Positions 47,807 to 55,996 of a stretch of DNA of 64,000 nt are shown here, piece after piece (within the stretch, counting starts at the first letter, position 1; each line of letters opens with the position of its first letter). Source of the DNA: Paenibacillus sp. DMB5. GTDB lineage: Bacteria > Bacillota > Bacilli > Paenibacillales > Paenibacillaceae. The stretch spans positions 62,001 through 126,000 of the forward strand of contig NZ_LRAC01000174.1 in assembly GCF_001517085.1 (NCBI RefSeq), given 5' to 3'. A program made the translations under genes and the position numbers. The notes under the pieces are model-generated. The model searched no databases. It saw only the letters and a program-made list of their open reading frames with translations, and was not told where the DNA came from.

Positions 47807-49390
47807 CTACATGCGCATGGGTCTTTGCGCCAGACTGTCCCACCGCCAAGGTACCGAATGGCCATGCAGATGCATTCCGCCGTACCACACATCAATCCCC
47901 TGTGCAGCCACCCGGTCCTCTATACCGTCCAGCACCTGTTCGCCCAGCGCTGTAGCTGTTACTTTGCGGTTCAGAAAATCAGGCACCTGCCGGAAATCCC
48001 AGTTGTCTGCAGCCTCCGCACCATCAATTTGGATTAGCGGGTTCGCTCCTTGTACCATCCCCCGCAGATAGAGCCAGTATTCCAGATCGCCCATCCCGAG
48101 CACATGCAGCTCATCCGTCACCTGCCGGAACAGCTTCATTGGAGTGTCAGCTCCGCCGCGCACCTTGAGCAAGGTTGTCTGCTCCACTATGCCCAGTCCG
48201 TTCTCCACAGAGGGCAGACGCGACAGATGGGCCTGAAATGCAGTATAGGCAAAAGGAAGAGCAGATGCCTGCAGCTCTGCTTTTCTCAGCTCGAGCAGAT
48301 CGGCCATCGGCTCAGGGGAAGAGGCGGTATAGGCCTGCCACAGCTCGCTGCCCAGCTCCAGTTCCTTAGACCCGATGCTCCGCCATGTTCCGTTAAGCGT
48401 ACTGAGCTGCTCCGGTGTCAGCTGGCCCAGCCCGTGAAACAGCTCTATTCCGGGAAATTCCCCGATGCAGAGCAGGCTGAGTCTGGTGCGGCCTAGTCTC
48501 TGGCCCTTGAACCAGTGCAGCAGATAGGCCAGCATACTCTGGTCGAACAGGTCATGCTCAAACCAGAGCACCACTTCCTCATAGCGGCTGTAACCGCGCA
48601 GCTGCTCCTCCTGCTCAGCACAGCCGGCTGTATATTCCGATGACGGAATGCCCATCGACTGTTCGAGTATTTTGGCGCGGAAAGCCCGCTCCTGTTCACC
48701 TGCAGGATTTACAAAATTCGGTCCTGCCGAATACACCTCTCTCCAGACCAGCACATCCCCCTGCACGATGCCCTGCTTCAGCATATTCCCCACACTATCA
48801 CCGTTCACAATATGCAGCATGTTCCTGCCTCCTTCATATAAACTGTTGAACACCGAAGCCAGGTCGATGACAGGAAGTGCTCCGCGGAGCTTGCGCCGCG
48901 CATCGAAGAGCCGCTTTTTGAGTGCGGACAGCGGAATGTCCAGATAAGCGGAGATTTCCTGCAGGGAGTAGCCGTAGAAATAGAACAGCTGCAGCGGCAC
49001 CCGCAGCCGGTCGCTCAGCTCCGCCACCGATTGCTGCAGAATGCGTGCGCCCTCTTTTTGCTCGGCAAGCTCAGCTACTGTCTGTGACCCATCCGTCAGA
49101 CGGGATGCCTCTTCCAGTGGAAGACTGGCATGCCGTTTACGCCGCAGCGCCCGCTGGCACTGTCTGACGACAATCGTCTTGAACCATCCCGGAAAAGCAG
49201 CCGGTTGTTCAAGCCTGCCGATATACGTATAGGCTTCCAGAAACGCCTCCTGCACGGCATCCTCCGCCAGATGCACATCTCTCAGCCTGTCATACGCCAC
49301 CGCAAACGCCATCCCGCGAAAATGCGCCACCAGCCGCCCGAACGCTTCCGTATCCCCTTGCTGTGCTTCCTCAATCCACCGCGATTCCAT
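47807..49390 (-). CDS. ECF sigma factor fused to a DUF1835 domain
   Basis: 527 residues from ATG before ESRWIEEAQQGD. Residues 1-75 are sigma region 2 (GRLVAHFRGMAFAVAYDRLRD, EDAVQEAFLEAYTYI). Residues 110-165 are region 4 (LSDRLRVPLQLFYFYGYSLQ, then SALKKRLFDARRKLR). After a short linker, DUF1835 begins at HIVNGDSVGNMLKQG, with the family's WREVYSAGP and LWFEHDLFDQSM; a DUF3658-like part ends the protein. DUF1835 alone is common in Firmicutes and its role is unknown. In this fusion it may act as a built-in sensor or anti-sigma-like part. No anti-sigma gene is adjacent. A start seven codons upstream (GTG) is possible. Confidence 0.85.
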   Translation of the reverse strand: MESRWIEEAQQGDTEAFGRLVAHFRGMAFAVAYDRLRDVHLAEDAVQEAFLEAYTYIGRLEQPAAFPGWFKTIVVRQCQRALRRKRHASLPLEEASRLTDGSQTVAELAEQKEGARILQQSVAELSDRLRVPLQLFYFYGYSLQEISAYLDIPLSALKKRLFDARRKLRGALPVIDLASVFNSLYEGGRNMLHIVNGDSVGNMLKQGIVQGDVLVWREVYSAGPNFVNPAGEQERAFRAKILEQSMGIPSSEYTAGCAEQEEQLRGYSRYEEVVLWFEHDLFDQSMLAYLLHWFKGQRLGRTRLSLLCIGEFPGIELFHGLGQLTPEQLSTLNGTWRSIGSKELELGSELWQAYTASSPEPMADLLELRKAELQASALPFAYTAFQAHLSRLPSVENGLGIVEQTTLLKVRGGADTPMKLFRQVTDELHVLGMGDLEYWLYLRGMVQGANPLIQIDGAEAADNWDFRQVPDFLNRKVTATALGEQVLDGIEDRVAAQGIDVWYGGMHLHGHSVPWRWDSLAQRPMRM

Positions 49391-49524
49391 GCCTGCCGGA
49401 CCTCTTTTCACATGTTCTTATCTATAAGTGCCGTTTAGGGGCTAAAAGGTTACCTTGTGTTGAATAAATGTAGCATATGGAATGGGATGGGTAAAAGGGC
49501 GTGGGAGTGGACTCGGAGGCGGCG

Positions 49525-50025
49525 TCAACCGGGGTAAGGTTTTGAGGCGTGTGGAGTGGAGGTAGTGTTAATCTTCCTGCATCTGAAAGCATCTGCTTCT
49601 TTGCGAAATGTTTTTCCGGAAAAGAGGGTCTCTAACCTGGCTACATGCTCCGGATCAATCCGGTCAGCCTTCAAACAGCCAATAACGATGCTCTCCAGTG
49701 CCAAAAAATTATCCTGCCGGTAGCTGGCAGAAAGCTCTTCAAGCAGTTGTTCGCTCAGGTATGAAGATTTCCGACATTCGTCGTTGACTCTATCATTGAT
49801 GTACTTCCATGTCATATGTTCCTTAGCGGAGGGATGAATCTCCAGTGCGGGCAGCAGGTTATAGAATTGAACTGTTTGCTTTTTGCTTAGGTGGCCGTGC
49901 AAATCTGCTTGTTCCCCTATTTCTAGTATAGAAATGAGTCTGTTAAGTTGGTTTGTCAGTTGGTCTTCTTTTATAGAATGATCCTCTAAAGCATGCTCAA
50001 TTTGTGTTAGAATCGTTTCGTTCAT
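49525..50025 (-). CDS. Hypothetical helical protein
   Basis: 166 residues, ATG five bases after GGGAGG. Mostly helical and polar, with SIKEDQLTNQLNRLISILEIG and a long helical middle, and no signal or membrane segment. The C-terminal 20 residues are Thr/Pro/Lys-rich. No family recognised. It opens the minus-strand block of small genes that runs up to 55.6 kb. Confidence 0.65.
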   Translation of the reverse strand: MNETILTQIEHALEDHSIKEDQLTNQLNRLISILEIGEQADLHGHLSKKQTVQFYNLLPALEIHPSAKEHMTWKYINDRVNDECRKSSYLSEQLLEELSASYRQDNFLALESIVIGCLKADRIDPEHVARLETLFSGKTFRKEADAFRCRKINTTSTPHASKPYPG

Positions 50026-50036
50026 TCGCGCCTCCC

Positions 50037-50477
50037 TTACTTCTCCTCTTCAAAAATCTCCCTAACCTGCCGCTCCAGCTCTGATTCCTCTTCCCCTAAA
50101 TCTTTAGCTGTGACCATGTACACATTATTATGTACGATCTCCACAACCTCTGCGTCAAAATAAGCTTCTTCAAACCTTTCAAGCAAAGCCTCCTGCTCAT
50201 CGGCCAAATCCTGTGCATTCTCAAACTCGTACACATGCAGGGTCTGGTAGGTAAGAGGAAAAATAAAGGTTACTTGTGCGTTCGCAGTTTGGCTGATGAT
50301 TGTGGCGGGGTTCGCAGCACTTGCTTCTTTAAAAACCATTTTATTATCATCCAGCAGCTTGTTGACATCGCTCAGTCTCATACGCACATCTTCGGTCGGT
50401 TGTGGATTGGATTGACAGGCAGTTAGCAAGAAAAGAGTCAGAACAATCGCGCTGAAGGTGTTGAATGCTTTTTTCAC
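50037..50477 (-). CDS. Putative lipoprotein
   Basis: 146 residues. The N-terminus is a lipoprotein signal, KKAFNTFSAIVLTLFLLTAC, with the Cys at 21 after LLTA. The mature part is acidic and helical in its second half (DLADEQEALLERFEEAYF, SELERQVREIFEEE). Start is GTG. Function unknown. It lies 11 bases after the stop side of the 49525 gene. Confidence 0.72.
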   Translation of the reverse strand: MKKAFNTFSAIVLTLFLLTACQSNPQPTEDVRMRLSDVNKLLDDNKMVFKEASAANPATIISQTANAQVTFIFPLTYQTLHVYEFENAQDLADEQEALLERFEEAYFDAEVVEIVHNNVYMVTAKDLGEEESELERQVREIFEEEK

Positions 50478-50539
50478 AGTGGTATTTCTTCCTCCCTCTC
50501 TACTAGATCTGGTCCTTCAAAATATAGTGTATGCCAGTA

Positions 50540-50860
50540 TCAAACACCGATTAATGGAGATATATCAATTGAATAGGTCAGCAGAAGCTGATAAAACAAA
50601 GCAAAAATGAACAAAAGCAGCATTGAGATAAATATGTATTTTAAGATAAGGAGCTTAACAGCATATAGAGGCATTTTTTTAACAGAGATATTATATAAGC
50701 TGTTTCCTGCAATCATCATAAAGCATAACGGGATCAGTTTAACCGGAAGCAGGTAATACCATTGAGGAACGCCTGTGACCCATATAGATATGCAAAATCC
50801 GCATAAATACACCGGAACGTAATATTTAAGTCTCTCCTTAATTCCCTCCACCTCCGACAT
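50540..50860 (-). CDS. Hypothetical membrane protein
   Basis: 106 residues with three hydrophobic helices: YYVPVYLCGFCISIWVTGV, YLLPVKLIPLCFMMIAGNSL and KYIFISMLLLFIFALFYQLL. Codon use is AT-richer than the core genes. No family recognised. The start could be a few codons downstream. Confidence 0.6.
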   Translation of the reverse strand: MSEVEGIKERLKYYVPVYLCGFCISIWVTGVPQWYYLLPVKLIPLCFMMIAGNSLYNISVKKMPLYAVKLLILKYIFISMLLLFIFALFYQLLLTYSIDISPLIGV

Positions 50861-50892
50861 TCTTAACTATGTGTAAACTGTACCTCATGATA

Positions 50893-51348
50893 TTACCGCT
50901 CCACATCGAAATAAAGAACATTCTGCTTCTGGTCAAAATAAAAATGGCCCGTGTAGCTGGAACTCTTAATATAGGCATCAAAATCATCGCTGCTGCTCCA
51001 ATGCTGAAGCCTGCCTTTAAAATCATATTGAAGTTCAGGAATGATCAGCTCGTTCTCCCAGGCATAGTCCTGTTTAAGCGCTGCAGCGGCAGCTTGGCTC
51101 AAAAACACATAGCCCCGCAACACATAATTAGTCGGCCCAAAATCACCGCCGATGGTGCTACCGCTCCAATAGACTTTTTCAATGCCTGTCAGATTGGGGA
51201 AACGATCGCTGATCGGTTTAATATCGGTCCGATAGCTAATCTCGGCTTGACCTGAGGAATACCCGGAGTACAGTGAAATACCGATAAGCAGAACCAGTAT
51301 GACACTTAATGAGAGCAGCTTTTGCATCGTGTGAACTTTTATATTCAC
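50893..51348 (-). CDS. Hypothetical membrane-anchored or secreted protein
   Basis: 151 residues starting at GTG eight bases after GGAGG. One N-terminal hydrophobic helix (KLLSLSVILVLLIGISLYSG) may be a signal anchor. The rest is soluble and rich in Tyr, Ser and Asp, with FPNLTGIEKVYWSGSTIGGD and a C-terminal FDQKQNVLYFDVE. No family recognised. Confidence 0.65.
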   Translation of the reverse strand: MNIKVHTMQKLLSLSVILVLLIGISLYSGYSSGQAEISYRTDIKPISDRFPNLTGIEKVYWSGSTIGGDFGPTNYVLRGYVFLSQAAAAALKQDYAWENELIIPELQYDFKGRLQHWSSSDDFDAYIKSSSYTGHFYFDQKQNVLYFDVER

Positions 51349-51370
51349 TTTCTCTGCCTCCTTTTATTGC

Positions 51371-51775
51371 TTAGCTTGCCTTGAAGCCCAATACAATTTC
51401 CCCGTCATGGAAAAATTCAATAACAAATGAAAAGTCAGGGCAGATGACCCATGTATCGCTTCCGACTGCCAGGATATCATCCAAATACTTTTCTACTTGT
51501 CTAAGATTTACTTGAATACTCGGAGATTCTGTATAGTTCCAAAGTACATTTACTTTCAATTCATGAGCACTCTCTATCTTTGAGCTTAGTATTTGTATAG
51601 CTTCTTTAATGGAGTCTACAGGATAATGTTCATTAACAAGTTTCCGGTCAATTCTCCCCCACTGTGTAACTGGGTACACCCCCACCAAGCGCTGAAGTAA
51701 TGACTCTGTCTGACTATCCGTTTCAATAACAACGTTTCCAGCCAATACCTCTATAAGCTCTTCGAATAAAGTCAT
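51371..51775 (-). CDS. Small cytoplasmic protein, possible immunity protein
   Basis: 134 residues, acidic, with no signal. The end pattern DTWVICPDFSFVIEFFHDGE followed by IVLGF resembles CDI/polymorphic-toxin immunity-like proteins, but I cannot assign a family. Its ATG overlaps the stop of the gene upstream (ATGA), so it is translationally coupled to the 79-residue protein and, through it, to the Imm10-like protein. Confidence 0.6.
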   Translation of the reverse strand: MTLFEELIEVLAGNVVIETDSQTESLLQRLVGVYPVTQWGRIDRKLVNEHYPVDSIKEAIQILSSKIESAHELKVNVLWNYTESPSIQVNLRQVEKYLDDILAVGSDTWVICPDFSFVIEFFHDGEIVLGFKAS

Positions 51776-52011
51776 TGCATTGCCTCCAGCATTTTCATCG
51801 TATAAATTGGAATGTCACAAGTTGAAATAGGCTGTAATTCGGGATCATCTAAATGCAATTCATGATCTGTCAGGAAAAAATCATATTTTTTCACATTAGA
51901 AATCCTGCTCGCCTTGCCCTCTTCCAAAAGCATTTGCCTATAGACCACGCCTTCGTCATCTGCTTCGAAATACCATTTTTGCCCGTCTGAATACAGCAGC
52001 AAGTAGATCAT
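51772..52011 (-). CDS. Small hypothetical protein in a coupled trio
   Basis: 79 residues, acidic and soluble (begins MIYLLLYSDGQKWYFEADDE; contains FFLTDHELHLDDPELQP). Both ends overlap neighbours by four bases (ATGA), so it is made together with the Imm10-like protein and the 134-residue protein. No family recognised. Confidence 0.6.
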   Translation of the reverse strand: MIYLLLYSDGQKWYFEADDEGVVYRQMLLEEGKASRISNVKKYDFFLTDHELHLDDPELQPISTCDIPIYTMKMLEAMQ

Positions 52012-52412
52012 GCCAGCCCCGCCTCAACGTCTATTTCAAGTAACTCTCCAAACATCTGCTCAAAAAGTTCTCTACGCTCTTCTAATTTAAGTGCCCCTGG
52101 ATCAAAGTTGACCCGCACCACCGCTTCTTCACAGTCCAAAGCTTCAACAGCTTCTTCGTCCAGAGAAATTTCGATTGAGTCAGGTTTTAGCAGCACCTTT
52201 TCGATTCCGCCGTATTGCGACTGGGATTCATCGTTGTAAGTAATATGGATTTTATCAAAGCCCAGCGCCAGGTCCTGTTCATCGGGATGCAATGTTTTTT
52301 GGAGGAGAATATACTCTTGCGGCTCATATTGGTCGTCAGCGAAGCCTATCATTAGAACATCATTCTCATCATCAGCCTGTGCATATATAAAACTTGCAGT
52401 AAATGTGCTCAT
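52008..52412 (-). CDS. Imm10-like immunity protein
   Basis: 134 residues from the ATG eight bases after GGAGG (MSTFTASFIYAQADDENDVL). The layout MIGFADDQYEPQEYILLQKT, DEQDLALGFDKIHITYND, QYGGIEKVLL and then SIEISLDEEAVEAL is the pattern I associate with Immunity protein 10. Imm10 proteins protect against toxins of polymorphic secretion systems. No cognate toxin lies in the window, so this may be an orphan immunity gene. It leads a three-gene set with four-base overlaps. Confidence 0.68.
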   Translation of the reverse strand: MSTFTASFIYAQADDENDVLMIGFADDQYEPQEYILLQKTLHPDEQDLALGFDKIHITYNDESQSQYGGIEKVLLKPDSIEISLDEEAVEALDCEEAVVRVNFDPGALKLEERRELFEQMFGELLEIDVEAGLA

Positions 52413-52545
52413 CCTCTCCGCCTCCGTGGTTCCTAATTTATTCAAATAAAAGATTCATTGTAAATAATTTCAACATCCATACAGGGTAACCCTTCTCTTG
52501 TACGGATTTGTAGTCAGAATATGGTGAATCAACGTAGAAGTAGAC

Positions 52546-52588
52546 GAAAAAAGAGCAGCGTTCCTCCAATTAAGGAAAACACTGCTCT
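52546..52588 (-). terminator. Terminator of the pentapeptide-repeat gene
   Basis: Minus-strand AGAGCAGTGTTTTCCTTA pairs with GGAACGCTGCTCT and continues TTTTTTCG. Confidence 0.9.
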
Positions 52589-52685
52589 GTTGTAACAATA
52601 TTTAATTAATTCCTTCGCTCTGCTTCCAGCCTCTCTCTGATAAAGTCAGCACATTCTTACCAGCTCGTGCAGATGCTCTGGCGCA

Positions 52686-53135
52686 TTAGAGGTTCTTTTT
52701 ATAAATAGCACCTTGCTGCAACGGGTTAAATCCCTCAGGCCAAATAGTCGATTCATCGAAAAAAGCCTCTAGCAGTTTCGCACGATCTAACCCGCCACAT
52801 CTGAGTACAGCGCCAAACAGCACCGCTCCCTGAAAATCAGCATCTCTGACATTTGCGCCAGTTAAATCTGCTTTTATCAAAGATGCATTCTTAAAGACAG
52901 CGTAGAGGCATGTTGCATTTATTAAGTTGGCACCATCCAAAACCGTATTGCTCATTTCACACATAATCAGTGAGGCCCCGGTAAGATCCGCTTGTGAAAG
53001 ATTGGCGCCGCCTAGATCAGCATTTCTTAAAATAGCTTTACGGAAACTCGCTCTCATCAAATCGCAATTGTTCAAAATTGCCCTGTGTAAATCATAGCCA
53101 TCTAAATTTGCTTCAACAAGTGAATCTGCATTCAC
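52686..53135 (-). CDS. Pentapeptide-repeat protein
   Basis: 149 residues from a GTG. Most of it is pentapeptide repeats of the A(D/N)LxX type (ANLDGYDLHRAILNNCDLMR, NADLGGANLSQADLTGASL, ADLTGANVRDADFQGAVLFG), forming a right-handed quadrilateral helix; the C-terminal 25 residues cap it. Such proteins bind DNA-mimic targets like gyrase, or serve as immunity proteins. The GTG has no good ribosome site. The frame continues upstream to an ATA at 53175-53177 that lies five bases after GGAGGAGG, adding the residues IVKIHTLADENPII, so the true N-terminus is probably there. Confidence 0.75.
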   Translation of the reverse strand: MNADSLVEANLDGYDLHRAILNNCDLMRASFRKAILRNADLGGANLSQADLTGASLIMCEMSNTVLDGANLINATCLYAVFKNASLIKADLTGANVRDADFQGAVLFGAVLRCGGLDRAKLLEAFFDESTIWPEGFNPLQQGAIYKKNL

Positions 53136-53191
53136 GATAATTGGATTTTCGTCTGCTAATGTATGTATCTTTACTATATCTGCCTCCTCCT

Positions 53192-53749
53192 TTAACTCAT
53201 TCTGCCGAGCTCATCTACAATAGTCTCTCGCACTGACTCAGGAGTTTTATTTTCCAGTGTTATAAGCCGCAAAAGCACACTCATTGTCTGCCGGAAGCTA
53301 ATCGGACTTAAGCCGACTTCACCGTGGGCGCCCGTATGAATCACAATTGTTCCTGATGGCAGCAGGAAAGCAGGATCTTTAGATAACGTATGGATTTCAT
53401 CAAGCATTGCAACAATATATTCTTTCGGAATCCCGCATCTGACGACCTCTGGCTGTAAAGCAATTACATGTTCAATGATCTCATCATCGTTGCTGCCGAT
53501 CCCGGCTTGAACCACCAGTTCGCCAGAATCTGACGGAAAATATGTAATCCCGATACAGGCGTAATTGCTAACCATCCGGGCAGCCAGTACAAGCTCTACT
53601 GTGAGATTGCATTGCTTTTTACATGCACAGTTTATCAAAGGAAAGGCACGCTCGACTCTCTCCCTCGCTGGGTAGGCCTCAAACGGAGGTTCATTCAGCC
53701 AAACTCGGGCACGTCGATAACTGCCAAGGTCTTTGAAGTTCATCAGCAT
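53192..53749 (-). CDS. Hypothetical protein with a cysteine pair motif
   Basis: 185 residues, ATG after GGAGG. Soluble and without a signal. It contains LINCACKKQCNLTVELVLAA, a CxCxxxC pattern that might bind metal, and a later GTIVIHTGAHGEVGLSPISF. I do not recognise the family. It ends 15 bases before the likely start of the pentapeptide gene, so they are probably co-transcribed. Confidence 0.6.
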   Translation of the reverse strand: MLMNFKDLGSYRRARVWLNEPPFEAYPARERVERAFPLINCACKKQCNLTVELVLAARMVSNYACIGITYFPSDSGELVVQAGIGSNDDEIIEHVIALQPEVVRCGIPKEYIVAMLDEIHTLSKDPAFLLPSGTIVIHTGAHGEVGLSPISFRQTMSVLLRLITLENKTPESVRETIVDELGRMS

Positions 53750-53780
53750 ATTGGTTCCTCCGGGATGTTGTTGAATGCAT

Positions 53781-54164
53781 TCATTCTTGTACTTGGTTGT
53801 ATCCGCCTTTATTCAGCAACAACTCTTCAAAATCACACGAGGCCACTGCTTTATAACCTCTTTCCCATAATCCTTCGAGCAGGCGTGATATTGTAGTAAT
53901 ATATGTTTCTGTGTGAATACCTCTACACGGTTCAATTTCAATTAAATATTTCGAGAACAAAAATCCGTCAGGGAGTACTTTCCTTTTCTGTTCGTTAAAA
54001 TCATCATTTCTAATAACATCGAGATCACAAATACCATGGACTAAACTCGAATACGGCCCCGGTTGGGCACCAATAGCTCCGCTAATATCAGACAATACGA
54101 TAGCTCTATCAAGGTCAGTGTCTAAATAAATTTTGCAAAATAGATTTAAGTTGTTATGTGGCAT
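53781..54164 (-). CDS. Hypothetical small protein, immunity-like
   Basis: 127 residues, ATG after GAGGTGAAAAG. Soluble and acidic, with LPDGFLFSKYLIEIEPCRGI in the middle and a C-terminal part ending LNKGGYNQVQE. The single-domain, orphan character and its place in a tandem set of small genes suggest an immunity-type protein, but no family is recognised. Confidence 0.55.
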   Translation of the reverse strand: MPHNNLNLFCKIYLDTDLDRAIVLSDISGAIGAQPGPYSSLVHGICDLDVIRNDDFNEQKRKVLPDGFLFSKYLIEIEPCRGIHTETYITTISRLLEGLWERGYKAVASCDFEELLLNKGGYNQVQE

Positions 54165-54190
54165 CTTTTCACCTCATGATCACCGTCCGA

Positions 54191-54505
54191 TTACAAGTTA
54201 ATAATTTCATCACGCATCTTAAATAGCATCTCAGCTTCATTCATTGTTAACGGAAACAAATCACCATCTCCAAAAAGATTCTTCTCAGCTTCGTCATAAC
54301 TGTCTGCGTATTCAAAAACGTATGATTTTAACCCCCTAATAAAGGTTAACTTTAAATACTTTCTTTTAGATGTATAAACGACGGTATTATTGATTAATAC
54401 TTCTTTGTAGTTCAGTTCTTTAAGCAGTGAGATTATTTTAGTTTCCGTTTCCTTCCTTATGCGCCTCTGTTTATTCCAAATCCGCATGTTAATTATATTT
54501 ATCAT
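54191..54505 (-). CDS. Hypothetical small protein
   Basis: 104 residues with a basic N-terminus (RIWNKQRRIRKETETKI) and an acidic C-terminal half (SYDEAEKNLFGDGDLFPLT). No membrane segment. AT-rich codons. No family recognised. Confidence 0.55.
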   Translation of the reverse strand: MINIINMRIWNKQRRIRKETETKIISLLKELNYKEVLINNTVVYTSKRKYLKLTFIRGLKSYVFEYADSYDEAEKNLFGDGDLFPLTMNEAEMLFKMRDEIINL

Positions 54506-54582
54506 AATTCACCCCTAGAGCAACTTCTTTCGCTTCACTTATCTTCCCCTCGTCTAACACCGATGCATCCGAATTGTTCTGT

Positions 54583-54732
54583 TCAATCTTTTTTTATAAG
54601 CAACCCAACTGTATCTGCAAAATCCCGGTTCAATTTCTTTTGTTCTTCCACTGAGAAATGCAGCCGGTTTATCTCTTGTAACTGCCAGATTTTTGTCGAG
54701 AGATTAATTTTGTTGTAGCCTTTATTACTCAT
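54583..54732 (-). CDS. Very small hypothetical protein, coupled to the gene upstream
   Basis: 49 residues from the ATG (MSNKGYNKINLS) that overlaps the upstream stop by eight bases (ATGAGTAA). Helical and charged (INRLHFSVEEQKKLNRDFAD). An earlier in-frame start at 54771 is possible but lies deep inside the upstream gene. Confidence 0.45.
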   Translation of the reverse strand: MSNKGYNKINLSTKIWQLQEINRLHFSVEEQKKLNRDFADTVGLLIKKD

Positions 54733-55018
54733 AATTTCGTACATATTCAAATCTAATATGTAATTTTTCATTTAAATCAAATTCCCAGTAAGCGAACACA
54801 TAGGAAGCAAAAAACTTGTCAGTATCCCGTTCTGATCTTGCGGCTTTAACGAAAGATACTTCGTGATTCTCTACTAGCCAACCGCTTAGATTTTCAATAT
54901 TCCATCCGCGTTTGTTGTCAAGATACTCATTTCCTTCTCCAGTATCAATAACGAACTCTTTTCCAATTTCGCGTGCTTTCTCCATTACATATTCAAGATA
55001 CTCATCATTATCCCCCAT
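54725..55018 (-). CDS. Hypothetical small protein
   Basis: 97 residues, acidic and aromatic-rich (YVMEKAREIGKEFVIDTGEG; ASYVFAYWEFDLNEKLHIRF). No signal. It overlaps the next small gene by eight bases, so the two are translationally coupled. No family recognised. Confidence 0.55.
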   Translation of the reverse strand: MGDNDEYLEYVMEKAREIGKEFVIDTGEGNEYLDNKRGWNIENLSGWLVENHEVSFVKAARSERDTDKFFASYVFAYWEFDLNEKLHIRFEYVRNYE

Positions 55019-55224
55019 CTGTGGCCATACCTCCTATACCCAATCTTAATAACCATAGAACATTAGAAGAATTCCCCCTAAAGCTCAGTGCAAATTACGT
55101 ATAGCCACAATGACACCACTAATCCCGGCGCTCCATCTGACCATTCCAATCCAACAATTTTTAAAACCGGCCACATGTATCACACTCTAAAAAAGCTAAT
55201 CATCTAATACGAGGTCTATACTGA

Positions 55225-55593
55225 CTAGATTCTGCCTAATGCTCTATCTGCTTCTATTTGAAGCTGAAACGTCTTAGTCCCCATGTATTTCCGCACAGCT
55301 TCTAAAATCGACTTGTCATTTCCGAGTATCTCTAACACGGTAACTGAAAAAACGTTTATTAAGTGAGCATCTTCATCATTGGATATTCCTTCAAAATATT
55401 CAAAAATGATTTCTAACAGATTGATGTTCCTTTCCTCTTTTAACAATTTTATTATTTCAGGCATGAAGATGTCCTCGATTATGACAGTTTCTAGTACCTC
55501 ATCGTGTAACGTAATTGATTCTCTATACGCAGCCTCAGTTGACGGTAAGAGCTCTAACATTTTTCTCAAAAATACTTCTGTCTTTTTATTCAT
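55225..55593 (-). CDS. Hypothetical helical protein (DUF7674-like)
   Basis: 122 residues from an ATG nine bases after AGGAG (MNKKTEVFLRKMLELL). All-helical, with NLLEIIFEYFEGISNDEDAH and LEAVRKYMGTKTFQLQIE; the layout recalls DUF7674, a family seen beside toxin-immunity genes. The open frame continues upstream to 55728 into repeat sequence, which I regard as non-coding. It is the last gene of the small-gene block. Confidence 0.6.
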   Translation of the reverse strand: MNKKTEVFLRKMLELLPSTEAAYRESITLHDEVLETVIIEDIFMPEIIKLLKEERNINLLEIIFEYFEGISNDEDAHLINVFSVTVLEILGNDKSILEAVRKYMGTKTFQLQIEADRALGRI

Positions 55594-55663
55594 TAGCACC
55601 GACTCCTCAGTTAATTGAGCGCTCCTACTTGAATCATAATACCGTATCCGCAAATAATATAGC

Positions 55664-55850
55664 TCTAAACGGACCCAGATGACCTTATTTTTGCTAAAAA
55701 CCCCCTTTGGGGATTCTAACGGACTCAAATGCTCTTATCTGCGGTGATTTACGCCAATAACGTCTGATTGAACGGAAATAACGGCGCTGGGGTCCGTTAG
55801 AAATCTGAATAGTGGTCCAGAGTAAAAATAAGGGCTGTATGGTCCGTTAG
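55664..55850. repeat. Four-module inverted repeat element, about 50-bp spacing
   Basis: A module of about 30 bases, of the form CTAACGGACC...CTTATTT..GC, appears four times: twice forward (near 55665 and 55716) and twice reversed (ending near 55800 and 55850). Neighbouring modules are 50-51 bases apart, so the whole is an inverted structure about 187 bases long. No transposase is present. Positions 55594-56285 hold no gene I can support; this element and the terminator at 55969-55996 are the only structures I see. Confidence 0.8.
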
Positions 55851-55968
55851 CAGCCTACGGCACCTTCTTCAGCTACTGAAGGAGCGAAATCTGTGCGATG
55901 CAGCGTGGAATCAGATACCAGGTGCGTAAACCGGTTGCGCTAACTCCACACTCTACATTCCAAAAGCA

Positions 55969-55996
55969 AAAAAAACCGCCCCTCCCGAGGCGGCTT
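55969..55996 (-). terminator. Terminator downstream of sigF
   Basis: Minus-strand GCCGCC pairs with GGCGGT around TCGGGAGG and continues into eight Ts. It lies about 290 bases past the sigF stop and is the first good terminator there. Confidence 0.8.

Noticed and set aside
55594-55728. N-terminal extension of the 55225-55593 gene
   Set aside because: The upstream 45 codons run into the repeat element, and the internal ATG has a better ribosome site.
55664-55850. Insertion sequence or transposon remnant
   Set aside because: Inverted ends exist, but there is no transposase fragment and no target-site duplication I can identify; kept only as a repeat element.
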